Source: Paenibacillus_D sp047238105
Lineage (GTDB): Bacteria > Bacillota > Bacilli > Paenibacillales > Paenibacillaceae
DNA length: 64,000 bases
Direction: 5' to 3'
Assembly: GCF_047238105.1 (NCBI RefSeq)
Contig: NZ_JBDFMD010000001.1
Coordinates: 2,852,001-2,916,000, forward strand
The notes under the pieces were generated by a model. It ran no database searches, was not told the DNA's origin, and saw only the letters and a program-made list of their open reading frames with translations. Position numbers and translations under genes: made by a program. Within the stretch, counting starts at the first letter, position 1; each line of letters starts with the position of its first letter. Shown one piece after another: positions 56,276-64,000 of the stretch.

Positions 56276-57622
56276 TTAAGATACCGGCGTCGATCGGACC
56301 GGACGGCGGCCCGACTGACTGCTCGATGAAGAAGATCTCGAGGAGTTCTGGGATGAGCTGCCGGACCCGGCCATCGCCGACGTATCAAGCGACATCAGGA
56401 ACTCCTCGTTGGTCTTGGTGTCGGCGAGCTTCTTGAGGAAGTTGTCGACAAATTCCATCGAGTCGTTCATCCCCTTGCGGATCGCCCACACTTTGTCCAG
56501 CTCTTCCTGCGTCAGCAGCATCTCCTCACGGCGGGTGCCCGAGCGACGGATATCGATCGCAGGGAAAATCCGGCGTTCGGCAAGTCTGCGGTCGAGATGG
56601 AGCTCCATGTTGCCCGTTCCTTTGAACTCCTCGTAGATCACATCGTCCATCCGAGAGCCCGTCTCGACGAGTGCGGTCGCCAGGATCGTCAGGCTGCCGC
56701 CTTCTTCCACATTGCGTGCGGAGCCGAAGAAGCGCTTGGGCCGGTGGAACGCTGCCGGATCGATGCCGCCGCTGAGCGTCCGTCCGGACGGCGGGATGAC
56801 GAGATTGTAAGCGCGCGCCAGACGCGTGATGCTGTCGAGCAGGATGACGACATCCTTCTTGTGCTCCACCAGACGGAGCGCGCGCTGCAGTACGAGCTCC
56901 GCAACCTTGATATGATTCTCCGGAAGCTCGTCGAAAGTCGAGGCCACGACCTCGCCTTTGACCGAGCGCTGCATATCCGTCACTTCCTCCGGCCGTTCGT
57001 CGATCAGGAGGACGAACAGCTCGATTTCGGGATTGTTGGTGGAGATGCTGTTGGCGATCTCCTTAAGGAGCAGCGTCTTGCCTGCCTTAGGCGGGGCCAC
57101 GATCAGGCCGCGCTGACCCAATCCTACGGGAGCCAGCACATCCATGATCCGGGTAGAGAGGTTTTTGGGAGCGGTCTCAAGGGCAAGCTTCTTCTCCGGG
57201 AATAGGGGCGTCAAGGCAGGGAAATGCAGCCGTTCGGCAGCATGCTCCGGACTCTCGCCGTTGACGGCATTGACCTGGAGCAGACCGAAATACCGCTCGT
57301 TCTCTTTCGGGGCCCTGCATTTGCCCGAGACAAGGTCGCCTGAGCGCAGATCAAACTTGCGGATCTGCGAAGCAGAGATATAGATATCTTCGGTACTCGG
57401 CAAATAATTGATCGGGCGGAGGAAACCATATCCCTCTGAGAGGATCTCCAATACCCCCTGCATAAACATCAGCCCGCTCTTCTCGGCCTGAGCGCGCAGA
57501 ATGGCAAAGATAAGTTCGGTTTTTCTTAATGTTCCATAATACGGAATCTGATACTGCTTGGCGAGCTTGTACAGCTCGGTTAGCTTCATTCCTTCCAGAT
57601 CAGCGATCTGAAGTTCCGTCAT
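56276..57622 (-). CDS. rho: transcription termination factor Rho
   Basis: Hexameric RNA helicase. The 448-residue product has an N-terminal helical domain, the RNA-binding OB fold (about 50-120; GYGFLRPINYLPSTEDIYIS), Walker A VAPPKAGKTLLLKEI, Walker B VVILLDSITRLARAYN and the Q/R-loops. The last 25 residues are a Ser/Gly-rich low-complexity tail (GSGSSSQNSSRSSSSSSQSG). It stands upstream of the radical SAM gene and downstream of murA. Confidence 0.98.
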   Translation of the reverse strand: MTELQIADLEGMKLTELYKLAKQYQIPYYGTLRKTELIFAILRAQAEKSGLMFMQGVLEILSEGYGFLRPINYLPSTEDIYISASQIRKFDLRSGDLVSGKCRAPKENERYFGLLQVNAVNGESPEHAAERLHFPALTPLFPEKKLALETAPKNLSTRIMDVLAPVGLGQRGLIVAPPKAGKTLLLKEIANSISTNNPEIELFVLLIDERPEEVTDMQRSVKGEVVASTFDELPENHIKVAELVLQRALRLVEHKKDVVILLDSITRLARAYNLVIPPSGRTLSGGIDPAAFHRPKRFFGSARNVEEGGSLTILATALVETGSRMDDVIYEEFKGTGNMELHLDRRLAERRIFPAIDIRRSGTRREEMLLTQEELDKVWAIRKGMNDSMEFVDNFLKKLADTKTNEEFLMSLDTSAMAGSGSSSQNSSRSSSSSSQSGRRPVRSTPVS

Positions 57623-57709
57623 ATTCTCACCACTTTAGGTTAATTTTCTTCAAGGTTTGAACACGTACTTAAATACATATCTTCATAGTTTCGCCCATTC
57701 TTACGCCCG

Positions 57710-58963
57710 CTAATCACTCTCGCGCCAGACGTCGGCCCCCAGCTCCCGCAGGTTGTGTACGAGCGAGTCATAGCCGCGGTCGATATATTCGACACCGGTG
57801 ATCTCCGTCACGCCGTCCGTCACCGTCAGTCCGGCAACGACGAGCGCAGCGCCCGCACGCAGATCCGCTGCGCGGACCTTGGCCGCATGCAGCGCACCGC
57901 CTTCGATGATCGCCGAACGTCCTTCGAGTCGGATGTTGGCGCCCATGCGAAGCAATTCGGGTACATGCTTGAACCGGTTGTTATATACGTAGTCGGAGAT
58001 AATGCTGACGCCGCTCGCCTGTGTCAGCAAGCTGGTCATCGGCGATTGGAGGTCGGTCGCAAATCCGGGATAGACCAGCGCCCGCACGTCGACCGCCTCA
58101 TAACTCGGCTGGCCGACGATCCGGATGGCTTCATCCAGCTCGTGAACCTCGACTCCCATTTCCAGCAGTTTGGCCGTCATCGCTTCCATATGCTTGGGGA
58201 TGACATTATCGATCAGGACATCGCCCCGTGTCGCTGCAGCCGCAACCATATAGGTGCCTGCCTGGATCCGATCCGGGATAATGGAGTGTCTGCAGCCGTG
58301 CAGAGAATCGACGCCTTCGATACGGATCGTCTCCGTACCTGCGCCCTTAATCTTGGCCCCCATCGCGCTGAGAAGCGTGGCAACATCTATAATTTCAGGC
58401 TCTTTTGCCGCGTTTTCGATAATTGTGGACCCTTTGGCGCGAGAAGCCGCCAGCATGATATTGATCGTCGCACCGACGCTCGCGACGTCCAGGTAGATCT
58501 TGGCGCCCCGCAGTTCTTTGGCCGAGATCCGGATCGAGCCGTGATCGTTGGTTACTTCGGCGCCGAGCGCTTCGAAGCCTTTGATATGTTGGTCGATGGG
58601 TCTTGGCTCGAAGTTGCAGCCGCCTGGCAGACCGATCGTCGCTTCGCCGAAGCGCCCGAGCAGTGCTCCCATCAGATAATAGGAGGCCCGCAGCAGCTTG
58701 ACCTTCCCGTTAGGCATAGGGATAGAAGACATGGAGGAGGGATCGATTGCCATGGAGTCTCCTCTCCAGCTTACAGAGCCGCCGAGATCCTCCAGAATTT
58801 CACTGTATACCGCTACATCGCTTAGTTGGGGCAAGTTGTCGAGGATAACCTCTGACTCGGCCAGGATGGCCGCAGGCAGCAAGGCGACTGCGCTGTTCTT
58901 GGCGCCGCTGATCTGCACGGTGCCGCGCAGCGGTCGTCCGCCGCGGATCATTAATTTTTCCAT
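57710..58963 (-). CDS. murA: UDP-N-acetylglucosamine 1-carboxyvinyltransferase
   Basis: First committed step of peptidoglycan synthesis. The 417-residue product has the N-terminal catalytic Lys in ISGAKNSAVALLPAAIL, the fosfomycin-target Cys in LPGGCNFEPRPIDQHIKG (about residue 117) and the C-terminal Asp-containing AATRGDVLIDN and RAGAALVVAGL segments. By its place between fba/spo0F and rho it corresponds to Bacillus murAB (murZ), the second of two paralogues, so a murAA copy is expected elsewhere. Confidence 0.96.
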   Translation of the reverse strand: MEKLMIRGGRPLRGTVQISGAKNSAVALLPAAILAESEVILDNLPQLSDVAVYSEILEDLGGSVSWRGDSMAIDPSSMSSIPMPNGKVKLLRASYYLMGALLGRFGEATIGLPGGCNFEPRPIDQHIKGFEALGAEVTNDHGSIRISAKELRGAKIYLDVASVGATINIMLAASRAKGSTIIENAAKEPEIIDVATLLSAMGAKIKGAGTETIRIEGVDSLHGCRHSIIPDRIQAGTYMVAAAATRGDVLIDNVIPKHMEAMTAKLLEMGVEVHELDEAIRIVGQPSYEAVDVRALVYPGFATDLQSPMTSLLTQASGVSIISDYVYNNRFKHVPELLRMGANIRLEGRSAIIEGGALHAAKVRAADLRAGAALVVAGLTVTDGVTEITGVEYIDRGYDSLVHNLRELGADVWRESD

Positions 58964-59119
58964 TGGGTGCTTATGTCCTCCATTCGGAAGAAAACAAAGT
59001 CAAGACCGCTCCGCCAGCTCCCCCGCATATCCACCACTGCTGCTGAGGGCAGCAGCAAGCGGCTTGTACACAAGTCGTCATGCTGACTGAACGGTCTTGG
59101 CATCCTTTGTTTCGAGAAG

Positions 59120-59974
59120 TTACGCTTGGTTGTTGCTGCCGAACAAACGGATTTTCTCGCGGACTACGGCTACCATGGCGTCACGGGCTGGCGTCAGGTA
59201 TTTGCGCGGATCATATACCGTATCGTTCGAGGACAGCACTTTGCGGATCGCGTTGGTGCAAGCGACTTGGTTCTCGGTGTTCACGTTGATCTTGCCTACG
59301 CCGGCTTCGATCGACTTGCGGATCGCTTCGTCCGGTACACCGGAACCGCCATGCAGAACGACCGGTACAGGAATCGCAGAAGTGACTTCTTTGATGATGT
59401 CATACTGGATTTTCACTTCGCCTTTGTACATGCCGTGAGCTGTACCTACAGCAATCGCCAGGCAGTCTACGCCGGTTTCCTCGTAGAAACGGATCGCTTC
59501 ATCAGGCTTGGCCAGGGAAGCATGCTCCTCGTCTACGCTGATGTCGTCCTCGACGCCGCCGATCGTACCCAGCTCGCCTTCGACCGATACGCCCATCTCG
59601 CGAGCCGCACGTACGACTTCCTTGGTCAGACGGATGTTCTCTTCGAGCGAATAGTGCGAGCCGTCGAACATGACGGACGAGAAGCCTGCACGGATACATT
59701 TCATCGCCACTTCAAAGCTCGAGCCGTGATCCAGGTGCAGCGCGATCGGCAATCCGGATTTTTTGGCCGCTGCCTCAGCGATTGCAACAGTGAACTCGAT
59801 ACCCATGTATTTCAGAGCGCCTTCGCTGACACCGTAGATAAACGGGGATTTCTCCTCGATAGCGGCATCCACGATCGCCTGAGCGAACTCCAGGTTGTTC
59901 ATGTTGAATTGACCGACAGCAAATTTGTTTGCTTTTGCCTTAGGCAAAAATTCATTCATCGATACCAATGGCAT
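59120..59974 (-). CDS. fba: fructose-bisphosphate aldolase, class II
   Basis: Zinc-dependent cleavage of fructose-1,6-bisphosphate. The 284-residue product has the zinc and catalytic residues in ALHLDHGSSFE, SVMFDGSHYSLEENI, VGTAHGMYKGE and VVLHGGSGVPDE. The neighbourhood murA-fba-spo0F-pyrG-rpoE is that of Bacillus. A repeat-rich 440-base gap separates it from spo0F. Confidence 0.97.
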   Translation of the reverse strand: MPLVSMNEFLPKAKANKFAVGQFNMNNLEFAQAIVDAAIEEKSPFIYGVSEGALKYMGIEFTVAIAEAAAKKSGLPIALHLDHGSSFEVAMKCIRAGFSSVMFDGSHYSLEENIRLTKEVVRAAREMGVSVEGELGTIGGVEDDISVDEEHASLAKPDEAIRFYEETGVDCLAIAVGTAHGMYKGEVKIQYDIIKEVTSAIPVPVVLHGGSGVPDEAIRKSIEAGVGKINVNTENQVACTNAIRKVLSSNDTVYDPRKYLTPARDAMVAVVREKIRLFGSNNQA

Positions 59975-60122
59975 GGTTTCTTACTCCTCCTAAGTACGGT
60001 TTGATCTCAAGCCCGTTCGACTTGTCACACGGAGTCATTATACCACATGAGGACAAGCTTTGGTAACGGGACAGAATTTTTTGGAGTGAGGGTGGGGATG
60101 GCGTGCTCGTAGCCTGCGCTGG

Positions 60123-60236
60123 CAGGGTCGTTCTTCCGATCGCTGTTGTCTCCCGGATTTCTTGATTATCATACCCCTGCAGGGGTTGAAATCCGGGGGA
60201 CAAAGGCGAACATTTCATTTCTCCATAACGCCCCTG
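60123..60236. repeat. structured repeat core, copy d
   Basis: Outer stem CAGGGTCGT/ACGCCCCTG (one mismatch), small hairpin, conserved GCTGTTGT, long stem (CTCCCGGATTTC...GAAATCCGGGGG) enclosing CCCCTGCAGGGG, then ACAAAGGCGAAC. Same orientation as copy b. It lacks the CAGGCTGTTGAAAAA ends. Confidence 0.8.
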
Positions 60237-60280
60237 CCCTCTCCGGCCCTCCCTCGCCATCCCCGCGGGTTGGTGGTAGA

Positions 60281-60394
60281 GCAAGGTCGAAGCCGGAGGA
60301 GCGTCAGCGTCCGCCTTTGTTCGCAGATATCAACCTCTAAGAGGTTAATCATCAAGATATCTGCGAACAACAGCGGCCGGAGGTCCGACCTTGC
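60281..60394. repeat. structured repeat core, copy e (inverted)
   Basis: Opposite orientation to copy d, 45 bases away. Nine-bp outer stem GCAAGGTCG/CGACCTTGC; long stem TTCGCAGATATC/GATATCTGCGAA enclosing AACCTCT/AGAGGTT; conserved GCTGTTGT and ACAAAGGCGGACGC (on the minus strand). Stem bases differ on both strands from all other copies while pairing is retained. Copies d and e fill most of the fba-spo0F gap. Confidence 0.8.
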
Positions 60395-60414
60395 TTATAG
60401 CAAAAAGGGGCCCG

Positions 60415-60813
60415 TTAGGACCCCACTGCGTAAAAGTTATTCGACTCGCCGCCTCGCAGCTGCATGTTGACGGCCATTCGCATCTCGTCGATATCGAAGG
60501 GCTTGGTAAAGTGCATCAGTGCGCCCAGATCGGTCGCTTCCTTGATCATGTCGAGCTCGCCATAAGCCGTCATCATAATCACCTTGATCTCGCGGTTAAT
60601 CGTTTTGATGTGCTTGAGAATCTCCAGCCCATCCATTCCCGGTATCTTCATATCCAGCAAGACCAGGTCAGGCGACTCTTCCTTGACGATCTCGAGCGCA
60701 AGCTTGCCGTTGGAGGCCTGATAGGTCAGATAGCCCTCGCTACTGAAGACTTCTACCAGAAGTACGCGGATTCCGTTCTGATCATCGACGATCAACACTT
60801 TTTTCTTATCCAA
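60415..60813 (-). CDS. spo0F: sporulation phosphorelay response regulator Spo0F
   Basis: Single-domain receiver that takes phosphate from sporulation kinases and passes it to Spo0B. The 132-residue product has the acidic pair in VLIVDDQNG, phospho-acceptor Asp54 in VLLDMKIPGMDG, Thr in MMTAYGE and Lys in FTKPFDI. The start is TTG 60811-60813, seven bases after AGGAGGG. A near-perfect sigma-H promoter lies upstream. The last residues (SNNFYAVGS) extend a little past the usual end. Confidence 0.96.
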   Translation of the reverse strand: MDKKKVLIVDDQNGIRVLLVEVFSSEGYLTYQASNGKLALEIVKEESPDLVLLDMKIPGMDGLEILKHIKTINREIKVIMMTAYGELDMIKEATDLGALMHFTKPFDIDEMRMAVNMQLRGGESNNFYAVGS

Positions 60814-60880
60814 CTGAAACCCTCCTAGGGACGATTCTATTTAAACGAAAAATGGTCGGACCTTCCATAATCGTTAATAT

Positions 60881-60908
60881 ATTCGCCCCCGCCGACCCAA
60901 TATCCTCC
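60881..60908 (-). promoter_or_regulatory. sigma-H promoter of spo0F
   Basis: On the minus strand GGAGGATAT (60900-60908), 12-base spacer, GGCGAAT (60881-60887). This matches the sigma-H consensus RNAGGAWWW-N11/12-RNNGAAT throughout, about 70 bases upstream of the spo0F start. B. subtilis spo0F is also sigma-H dependent. Confidence 0.85.
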
Positions 60909-60935
60909 TATGAGTTGGAAAAAACCCTTGAATTT

Positions 60936-62543
60936 TTATCTATTCTCCGAATAGGCCAGCGACGCCCGCACGAAGTCCCGGAACAGCGGCTGCGGACGGT
61001 TCGGCCGGGAGGTGAACTCCGGATGGAACTGTACCGCCAGGAACCATGGATGATCCTCGATCTCCACCATCTCTACGAGACGTCCGTCTGGCGAAGATCC
61101 CGAGATCTTAAGGCCCGACGCCTCGATCCGCTCGCGATACTCGGTGTTGAACTCGTAACGGTGACGATGACGCTCGTACACCAGCTCGTCCTGGTAGGCT
61201 TTCCAGGCCAGCGTGCCTTCTGCAACTTTACACGGATACAGTCCGAGCCGCATCGTGCCGCCCAGATCCTCGATATCCTTCTGCTCCGGCAGCAGGTCGA
61301 TGACCGGATAGAGCGTAGACGGATCGATCTCCGAGCTGTTGGAGCCCGGCAGATTGGTCACATTGCGGGCATATTCCACCACGGCCACCTGCATGCCGAG
61401 ACAGATGCCGAAGAATGGCACCCGCTGCTCTCTGGCATGACGGATCGCGACGATCTTGCCTTCGATCCCCCGGTCGCCGAAGCCGCCCGGCACCAGGATC
61501 CCGTGGACGCCGCTGAGCTGCTCCGCTACATTCTCTTCGGTCAGCTCCTCGGCGTTGACCCAGCGAATATTGATCTCCGAGTCCGCATCGATCCCCGCAT
61601 GGCCGAGCGACTCGACGATGCTGAGGTAAGCATCGTGCAGCGCCACATACTTGCCGACGATCGCGATCTCAGTCGTCTTGCTCAGCGATTGGACCCGCTC
61701 CACCAGCCGTACCCACTCCGTCATGTCCGGCTTGCCCGCATCGAGCTTCAGATGATTCACGACGATCTCGTCGAGCCCTTCTTCGAGCAGGTTGAGCGGG
61801 ACTTCGTACAGGTTGGAAGCATCGCGGCATTCGACGACGGCATTGGCATCGATATCGCAGAAGAGCGCGATCTTGCGCTTCATATCCTCATGCAGCGGAT
61901 ACTCCGTGCGGCAGACGATGATGTTGGGCTGGATGCCGATGCTGCGCAGTTCCTTGACGCTATGCTGGGTCGGCTTGGTCTTCACTTCGCCGGCTGCCTT
62001 GATATATGGGATCAGCGTTACATGGATATACATGACATTGTCACGGCCGATATCGCTCTTGATCTGGCGGATCGCTTCGAGGAACGGCAAGCTCTCGATA
62101 TCTCCAACGGTACCGCCGATCTCTGTGATGACGACATCTGATCCGGCCTCCTTGCCGGCGCGGAACACCCGCTCCTTGATCTCATTGGTAATATGCGGGA
62201 TGACCTGCACCGTGCCGCCCAGATACTCGCCGCGGCGTTCTTTGCTGATGACAGAGGAATAGATTTTGCCTGTCGTCACATTGCTGTTCTTGGAGAGATT
62301 GATATCAATGAACCGTTCGTAGTGCCCCAGGTCCAGGTCCGTCTCGGCCCCGTCATCGGTGACGAATACTTCCCCGTGCTGGTAAGGACTCATCGTACCG
62401 GGGTCAACATTGAGATACGGATCGAACTTCTGAATCGTAACCTTAAGTCCTCTGTTCTTGAGCAATCTGCCGAGCGAAGCGGCTGTAATCCCTTTGCCAA
62501 GAGATGATACGACACCGCCGGTTACAAAAATGTATTTTGTCAC
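60936..62543 (-). CDS. pyrG: CTP synthase
   Basis: ATP-dependent amination of UTP to CTP. The 535-residue product has the N-terminal synthetase domain (KYIFVTGGVVSSLGKGI; DPYLNVDPGTMSPYQHGEVFV) and a C-terminal class I amidotransferase (nucleophile Cys in FFGICLGMQVAVVE; QFHPEFTSRP). The start is GTG 62541-62543 (MTKYIFV), after GGAGGG; an upstream TTG lies within the ribosome-binding site. A leader with a GGGC start and a terminator hairpin indicates CTP-sensitive attenuation. Confidence 0.98.
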   Translation of the reverse strand: MTKYIFVTGGVVSSLGKGITAASLGRLLKNRGLKVTIQKFDPYLNVDPGTMSPYQHGEVFVTDDGAETDLDLGHYERFIDINLSKNSNVTTGKIYSSVISKERRGEYLGGTVQVIPHITNEIKERVFRAGKEAGSDVVITEIGGTVGDIESLPFLEAIRQIKSDIGRDNVMYIHVTLIPYIKAAGEVKTKPTQHSVKELRSIGIQPNIIVCRTEYPLHEDMKRKIALFCDIDANAVVECRDASNLYEVPLNLLEEGLDEIVVNHLKLDAGKPDMTEWVRLVERVQSLSKTTEIAIVGKYVALHDAYLSIVESLGHAGIDADSEINIRWVNAEELTEENVAEQLSGVHGILVPGGFGDRGIEGKIVAIRHAREQRVPFFGICLGMQVAVVEYARNVTNLPGSNSSEIDPSTLYPVIDLLPEQKDIEDLGGTMRLGLYPCKVAEGTLAWKAYQDELVYERHRHRYEFNTEYRERIEASGLKISGSSPDGRLVEMVEIEDHPWFLAVQFHPEFTSRPNRPQPLFRDFVRASLAYSENR

Positions 62544-62696
62544 TGTACTATTACCCTCCAAGTTGATATTCGTTATTGAGATGCCCTATAAGAACAGCAA
62601 AAACCGACTTCGCCACCCCCAGGACCGACACGAAAGCTCTGTAGACAGCACAGATCAGCGAGCCGTAAAATCCAATCTATGGCATGAAGCCTTCAT

Positions 62697-62734
62697 TAAA
62701 AACAAAAAAAGTGACACCCGTGTAATACGGGGCA
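62697..62734 (-). terminator. attenuator hairpin in the pyrG leader
   Basis: On the minus strand GTGCCCCGTA-TTAC-ACGGGTGTCAC is followed by TTTTTTTGTTTTT. It lies about 47 bases after the predicted GGGC start and about 165 bases before the GTG codon. Its 5' arm contains GCCCC, a target for the extra G residues added at low CTP in the B. subtilis mechanism. Confidence 0.88.
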
Positions 62735-62776
62735 CTTTTACATATTAAATCCCTATAAAGGTTAATCATTTGTGAA

Positions 62777-62816
62777 GCCCATGCAATAGTTTACTCTGTC
62801 GCAAGGGTGCTGTCAA
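62777..62816 (-). promoter_or_regulatory. pyrG promoter with GGGC initiation site
   Basis: TTGACA (62811-62816), 17-base spacer, TAAACT (62788-62793), then seven bases to GGGC (62777-62780) on the minus strand. Transcripts starting GGGC can gain extra G residues when CTP is low, as shown for B. subtilis pyrG. Confidence 0.9.
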
Positions 62817-62836
62817 GGCTTGACTTGCCCCTTCTT

Positions 62837-63385
62837 TTATCTGTCGTTCTCTTCCTCAAAATCCTCTTCTTCTTCGAAGTCGTCCGACTCTTCCTCTTCT
62901 TCCTCGGCTTCCTCGTCGACCAGCTCTTCGTCTTCCTCTACGCTGCTTTCCTCGCCGTCCTCGGAGAAGATCTCTTCGCTGTCTTCGTCATAGACATCGT
63001 AATCCTCATCGTCGGCCACAAATGTCTCTTCTTCTTCCTCCGCGAAGACGTCCTCTTCCTCGTCGTCATCGTCATTGATAATCCGCGGACGCTTCGCGTT
63101 GCCGATCGGATCCTCGGATTTCTCCACGGGATACCAGCGCTTCAGCCCCCACATATTGCTGCCTACGCAGGCAAAACGGCCGTCGATGTTGATCTCGGTG
63201 TAGACTTGCGCAATCACCTGGTTGATCTCATCCTGGCTCAGGCCGCGCACCTTGGCGATCTCCATCATCAGATCACGGTAATAGTATGGGGTATTCGCGG
63301 TTTTGAGCACTTCAAAAGCCAGATCCACCATCGGCATTTCCTTCAGTCGCTCAGGGTCGATCTTCAGCGTTACCTCGCCACTCAT
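62837..63385 (-). CDS. rpoE: DNA-directed RNA polymerase subunit delta
   Basis: Gram-positive accessory subunit that lowers non-specific RNA binding and aids recycling of polymerase. The 182-residue product has an N-terminal winged-helix HARE-HTH domain (about 1-90; MVDLAFEVLKTANTPYYYRD, VYTEINIDGRFACVG, MWGLKRWYP) and a roughly 80-residue tail of almost only Glu and Asp, the family hallmark. ATG 63385 follows GAGGA. The pyrG promoter begins 20 bases after its stop. Confidence 0.97.
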   Translation of the reverse strand: MSGEVTLKIDPERLKEMPMVDLAFEVLKTANTPYYYRDLMMEIAKVRGLSQDEINQVIAQVYTEINIDGRFACVGSNMWGLKRWYPVEKSEDPIGNAKRPRIINDDDDEEEDVFAEEEEETFVADDEDYDVYDEDSEEIFSEDGEESSVEEDEELVDEEAEEEEEESDDFEEEEDFEEENDR

Positions 63386-63557
63386 CTATACACATCCTCT
63401 CAAGCCAGTTATATACGTTGCTTTGCGTTCATTTTATCCCATATCAGATTATAGTAAAACCTATTTCCTGCAAAATTGCAAGCCTCTTGCGGCGTCCCGC
63501 CCAAACTGCTCTGCGCATCGGCTTCCTGTGATGCAGCTTGTCTTCCCCAGCTCACAC

Positions 63558-63586
63558 AAAAAAAGACGAAGGCAAGCCCTTCGTCT
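63558..63586 (-). terminator. minus-strand terminator upstream of rpoE
   Basis: Nine-bp stem AGACGAAGG/CCTTCGTCT with loop CAAGC, followed on the minus strand by TTTTTTT. I see no convincing minus-strand gene to its right inside the window, so the transcript it ends is unidentified. Apart from this, 63386-63790 shows no gene. Confidence 0.75.
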
Positions 63587-63749
63587 GACTGTATCCGCCC
63601 GGAGGCGGCATCCCATCTGCCGTCCCCGGCACTGCAAGAGCCGGTATGGACTCTCGGTATATAGTATGAGCAGATGCCCTTAATGACACGGCTGGCCGCC
63701 TAATTATCGCAAAAAAGGCAAGTTGCTCATTCGGCCGGGGACGCTCGTT

Positions 63750-63757
63750 CATACAAT
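63750..63757 (+). promoter_or_regulatory. possible mother-cell (sigma-E/K) -10 element
   Basis: CATACAATA at 63750-63758 matches the sigma-E -10 (CATACAnT) and the sigma-K -10 (CATAnnnTA), with a start codon 34 bases downstream. No good -35 is visible, so this is tentative. Confidence 0.3.
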
Positions 63758-63790
63758 ACTGCAGTATGGTCGTCGGGAGGGAAGCCAACT

Positions 63791-64000
63791 TTGGACACCA
63801 CTGCATTATTCCGCTGGCTGCACAGCACGATGGCCACCCCTGCAGGCGCCGCCGGCCGCCGCATCCTCCGATTCCAGAGCCCCGGTGAATACAGGGCATT
63901 CGCCGCCGCCTGGGCAACGCTTGCCCATCCGCAGTCCTACTTTCCTGAAGTTAAGCCGCTGCCTCTGATCAACGGTATCGCTTGTCCCGCAGTCTCCTCC
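63791..64000 (+). CDS. unidentified protein, N-terminal fragment
   Basis: Seventy open codons to the right edge from TTG 63791, nine bases after GGGAGGG. Codon third positions are strongly G/C-biased, as in real genes here. The peptide begins LDTTALFRWLHSTMATPAG and later has FAAAWATLAHPQSYFPEVKP, with no signal peptide or domain that I recognise. The gene is divergent from rpoE. Confidence 0.6.
   Translation, partial: MDTTALFRWLHSTMATPAGAAGRRILRFQSPGEYRAFAAAWATLAHPQSYFPEVKPLPLINGIACPAVSS

Noticed and set aside
63552..63917. 121-codon minus-strand frame at the right edge
   Set aside because: No ribosome-binding site, composition typical of an antisense shadow, and the terminator stem lies within its 3' end.

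Overview
The window looks like chromosomal core sequence from a GC-rich, endospore-forming member of the Paenibacillaceae (Paenibacillus or a close relative). Evidence: an alpha/beta-type SASP, Spo0F, Sda and BofA; Bacillales-type regulation (a CggR operator, a CtsR box, a sigma-H promoter and a GGGC-start pyrG attenuator); a 272-nt Bacillus-type SRP RNA; and gene order that follows Bacillus subtilis for most of its length. No phage, transposase, CRISPR array or plasmid gene was recognised.

Layout, left to right. 1-3.6 kb: smpB (partial), rnr and secG on the minus strand; rnr carries a frameshift and a very long Gly/Arg/Lys-rich tail. 3.8-4.6 kb: a small membrane protein and a SASP on the plus strand. 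5-12.8 kb: the glycolytic operon cggR-gapA-pgk-tpiA-gpmI-eno behind a promoter and CggR operator. 13.5-14.9 kb: tRNA-Arg, clpP (CtsR box over the promoter) and sda on the plus strand. 15.2-22.5 kb: glcK-rapZ-yvcK-whiA-HPr/Crh, preceded by trxB and a TPR/HTH protein. 22.6-31.2 kb: a histidine locus hisZ-G-D-B-H-(gap)-F-IE-J-prs. hisA is absent from its usual slot, which holds a repeat array and a MITE-like insertion. 31.4-34.8 kb: hprK-lgt-ppaX-yvoF. 35-40.5 kb: an MsmX-type ATPase, a PucR-type regulator and a large hybrid sensor kinase. 40.6-46.5 kb: an rRNA operon in the order 16S-5S-23S followed by six tRNAs. 46.7-54.1 kb: the near-origin block ffs-dnaX-ebfC-recR-yaaL-bofA, with a PAS kinase and an FAD monooxygenase inserted. 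54.2-63.4 kb: a lipoprotein, rpmE, a radical SAM protein, rho, murA, fba, spo0F, pyrG and rpoE. The right edge holds the start of an unidentified plus-strand gene.

Functional links. CggR, HprK, HPr/Crh, PpaX, YvcK, RapZ and GlcK connect the glycolytic enzymes to carbon-flux control. A PAS kinase, Spo0F, Sda, BofA and the SASP belong to sporulation. prs supplies PRPP next to the pathway that consumes it (HisG/HisZ).

The most unusual content is non-coding. Five copies of a roughly 110-nt element fold into the same multi-stem shape with covarying stems; two sit in 171-172 bp units with terminal inverted repeats and 6-bp target duplications, one lies inside the rRNA operon. A second repeat family abuts stop codons. 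A 51-bp tandem array has covarying hairpins, and further hairpin arrays lie between gapA and pgk and upstream of eno's terminator.
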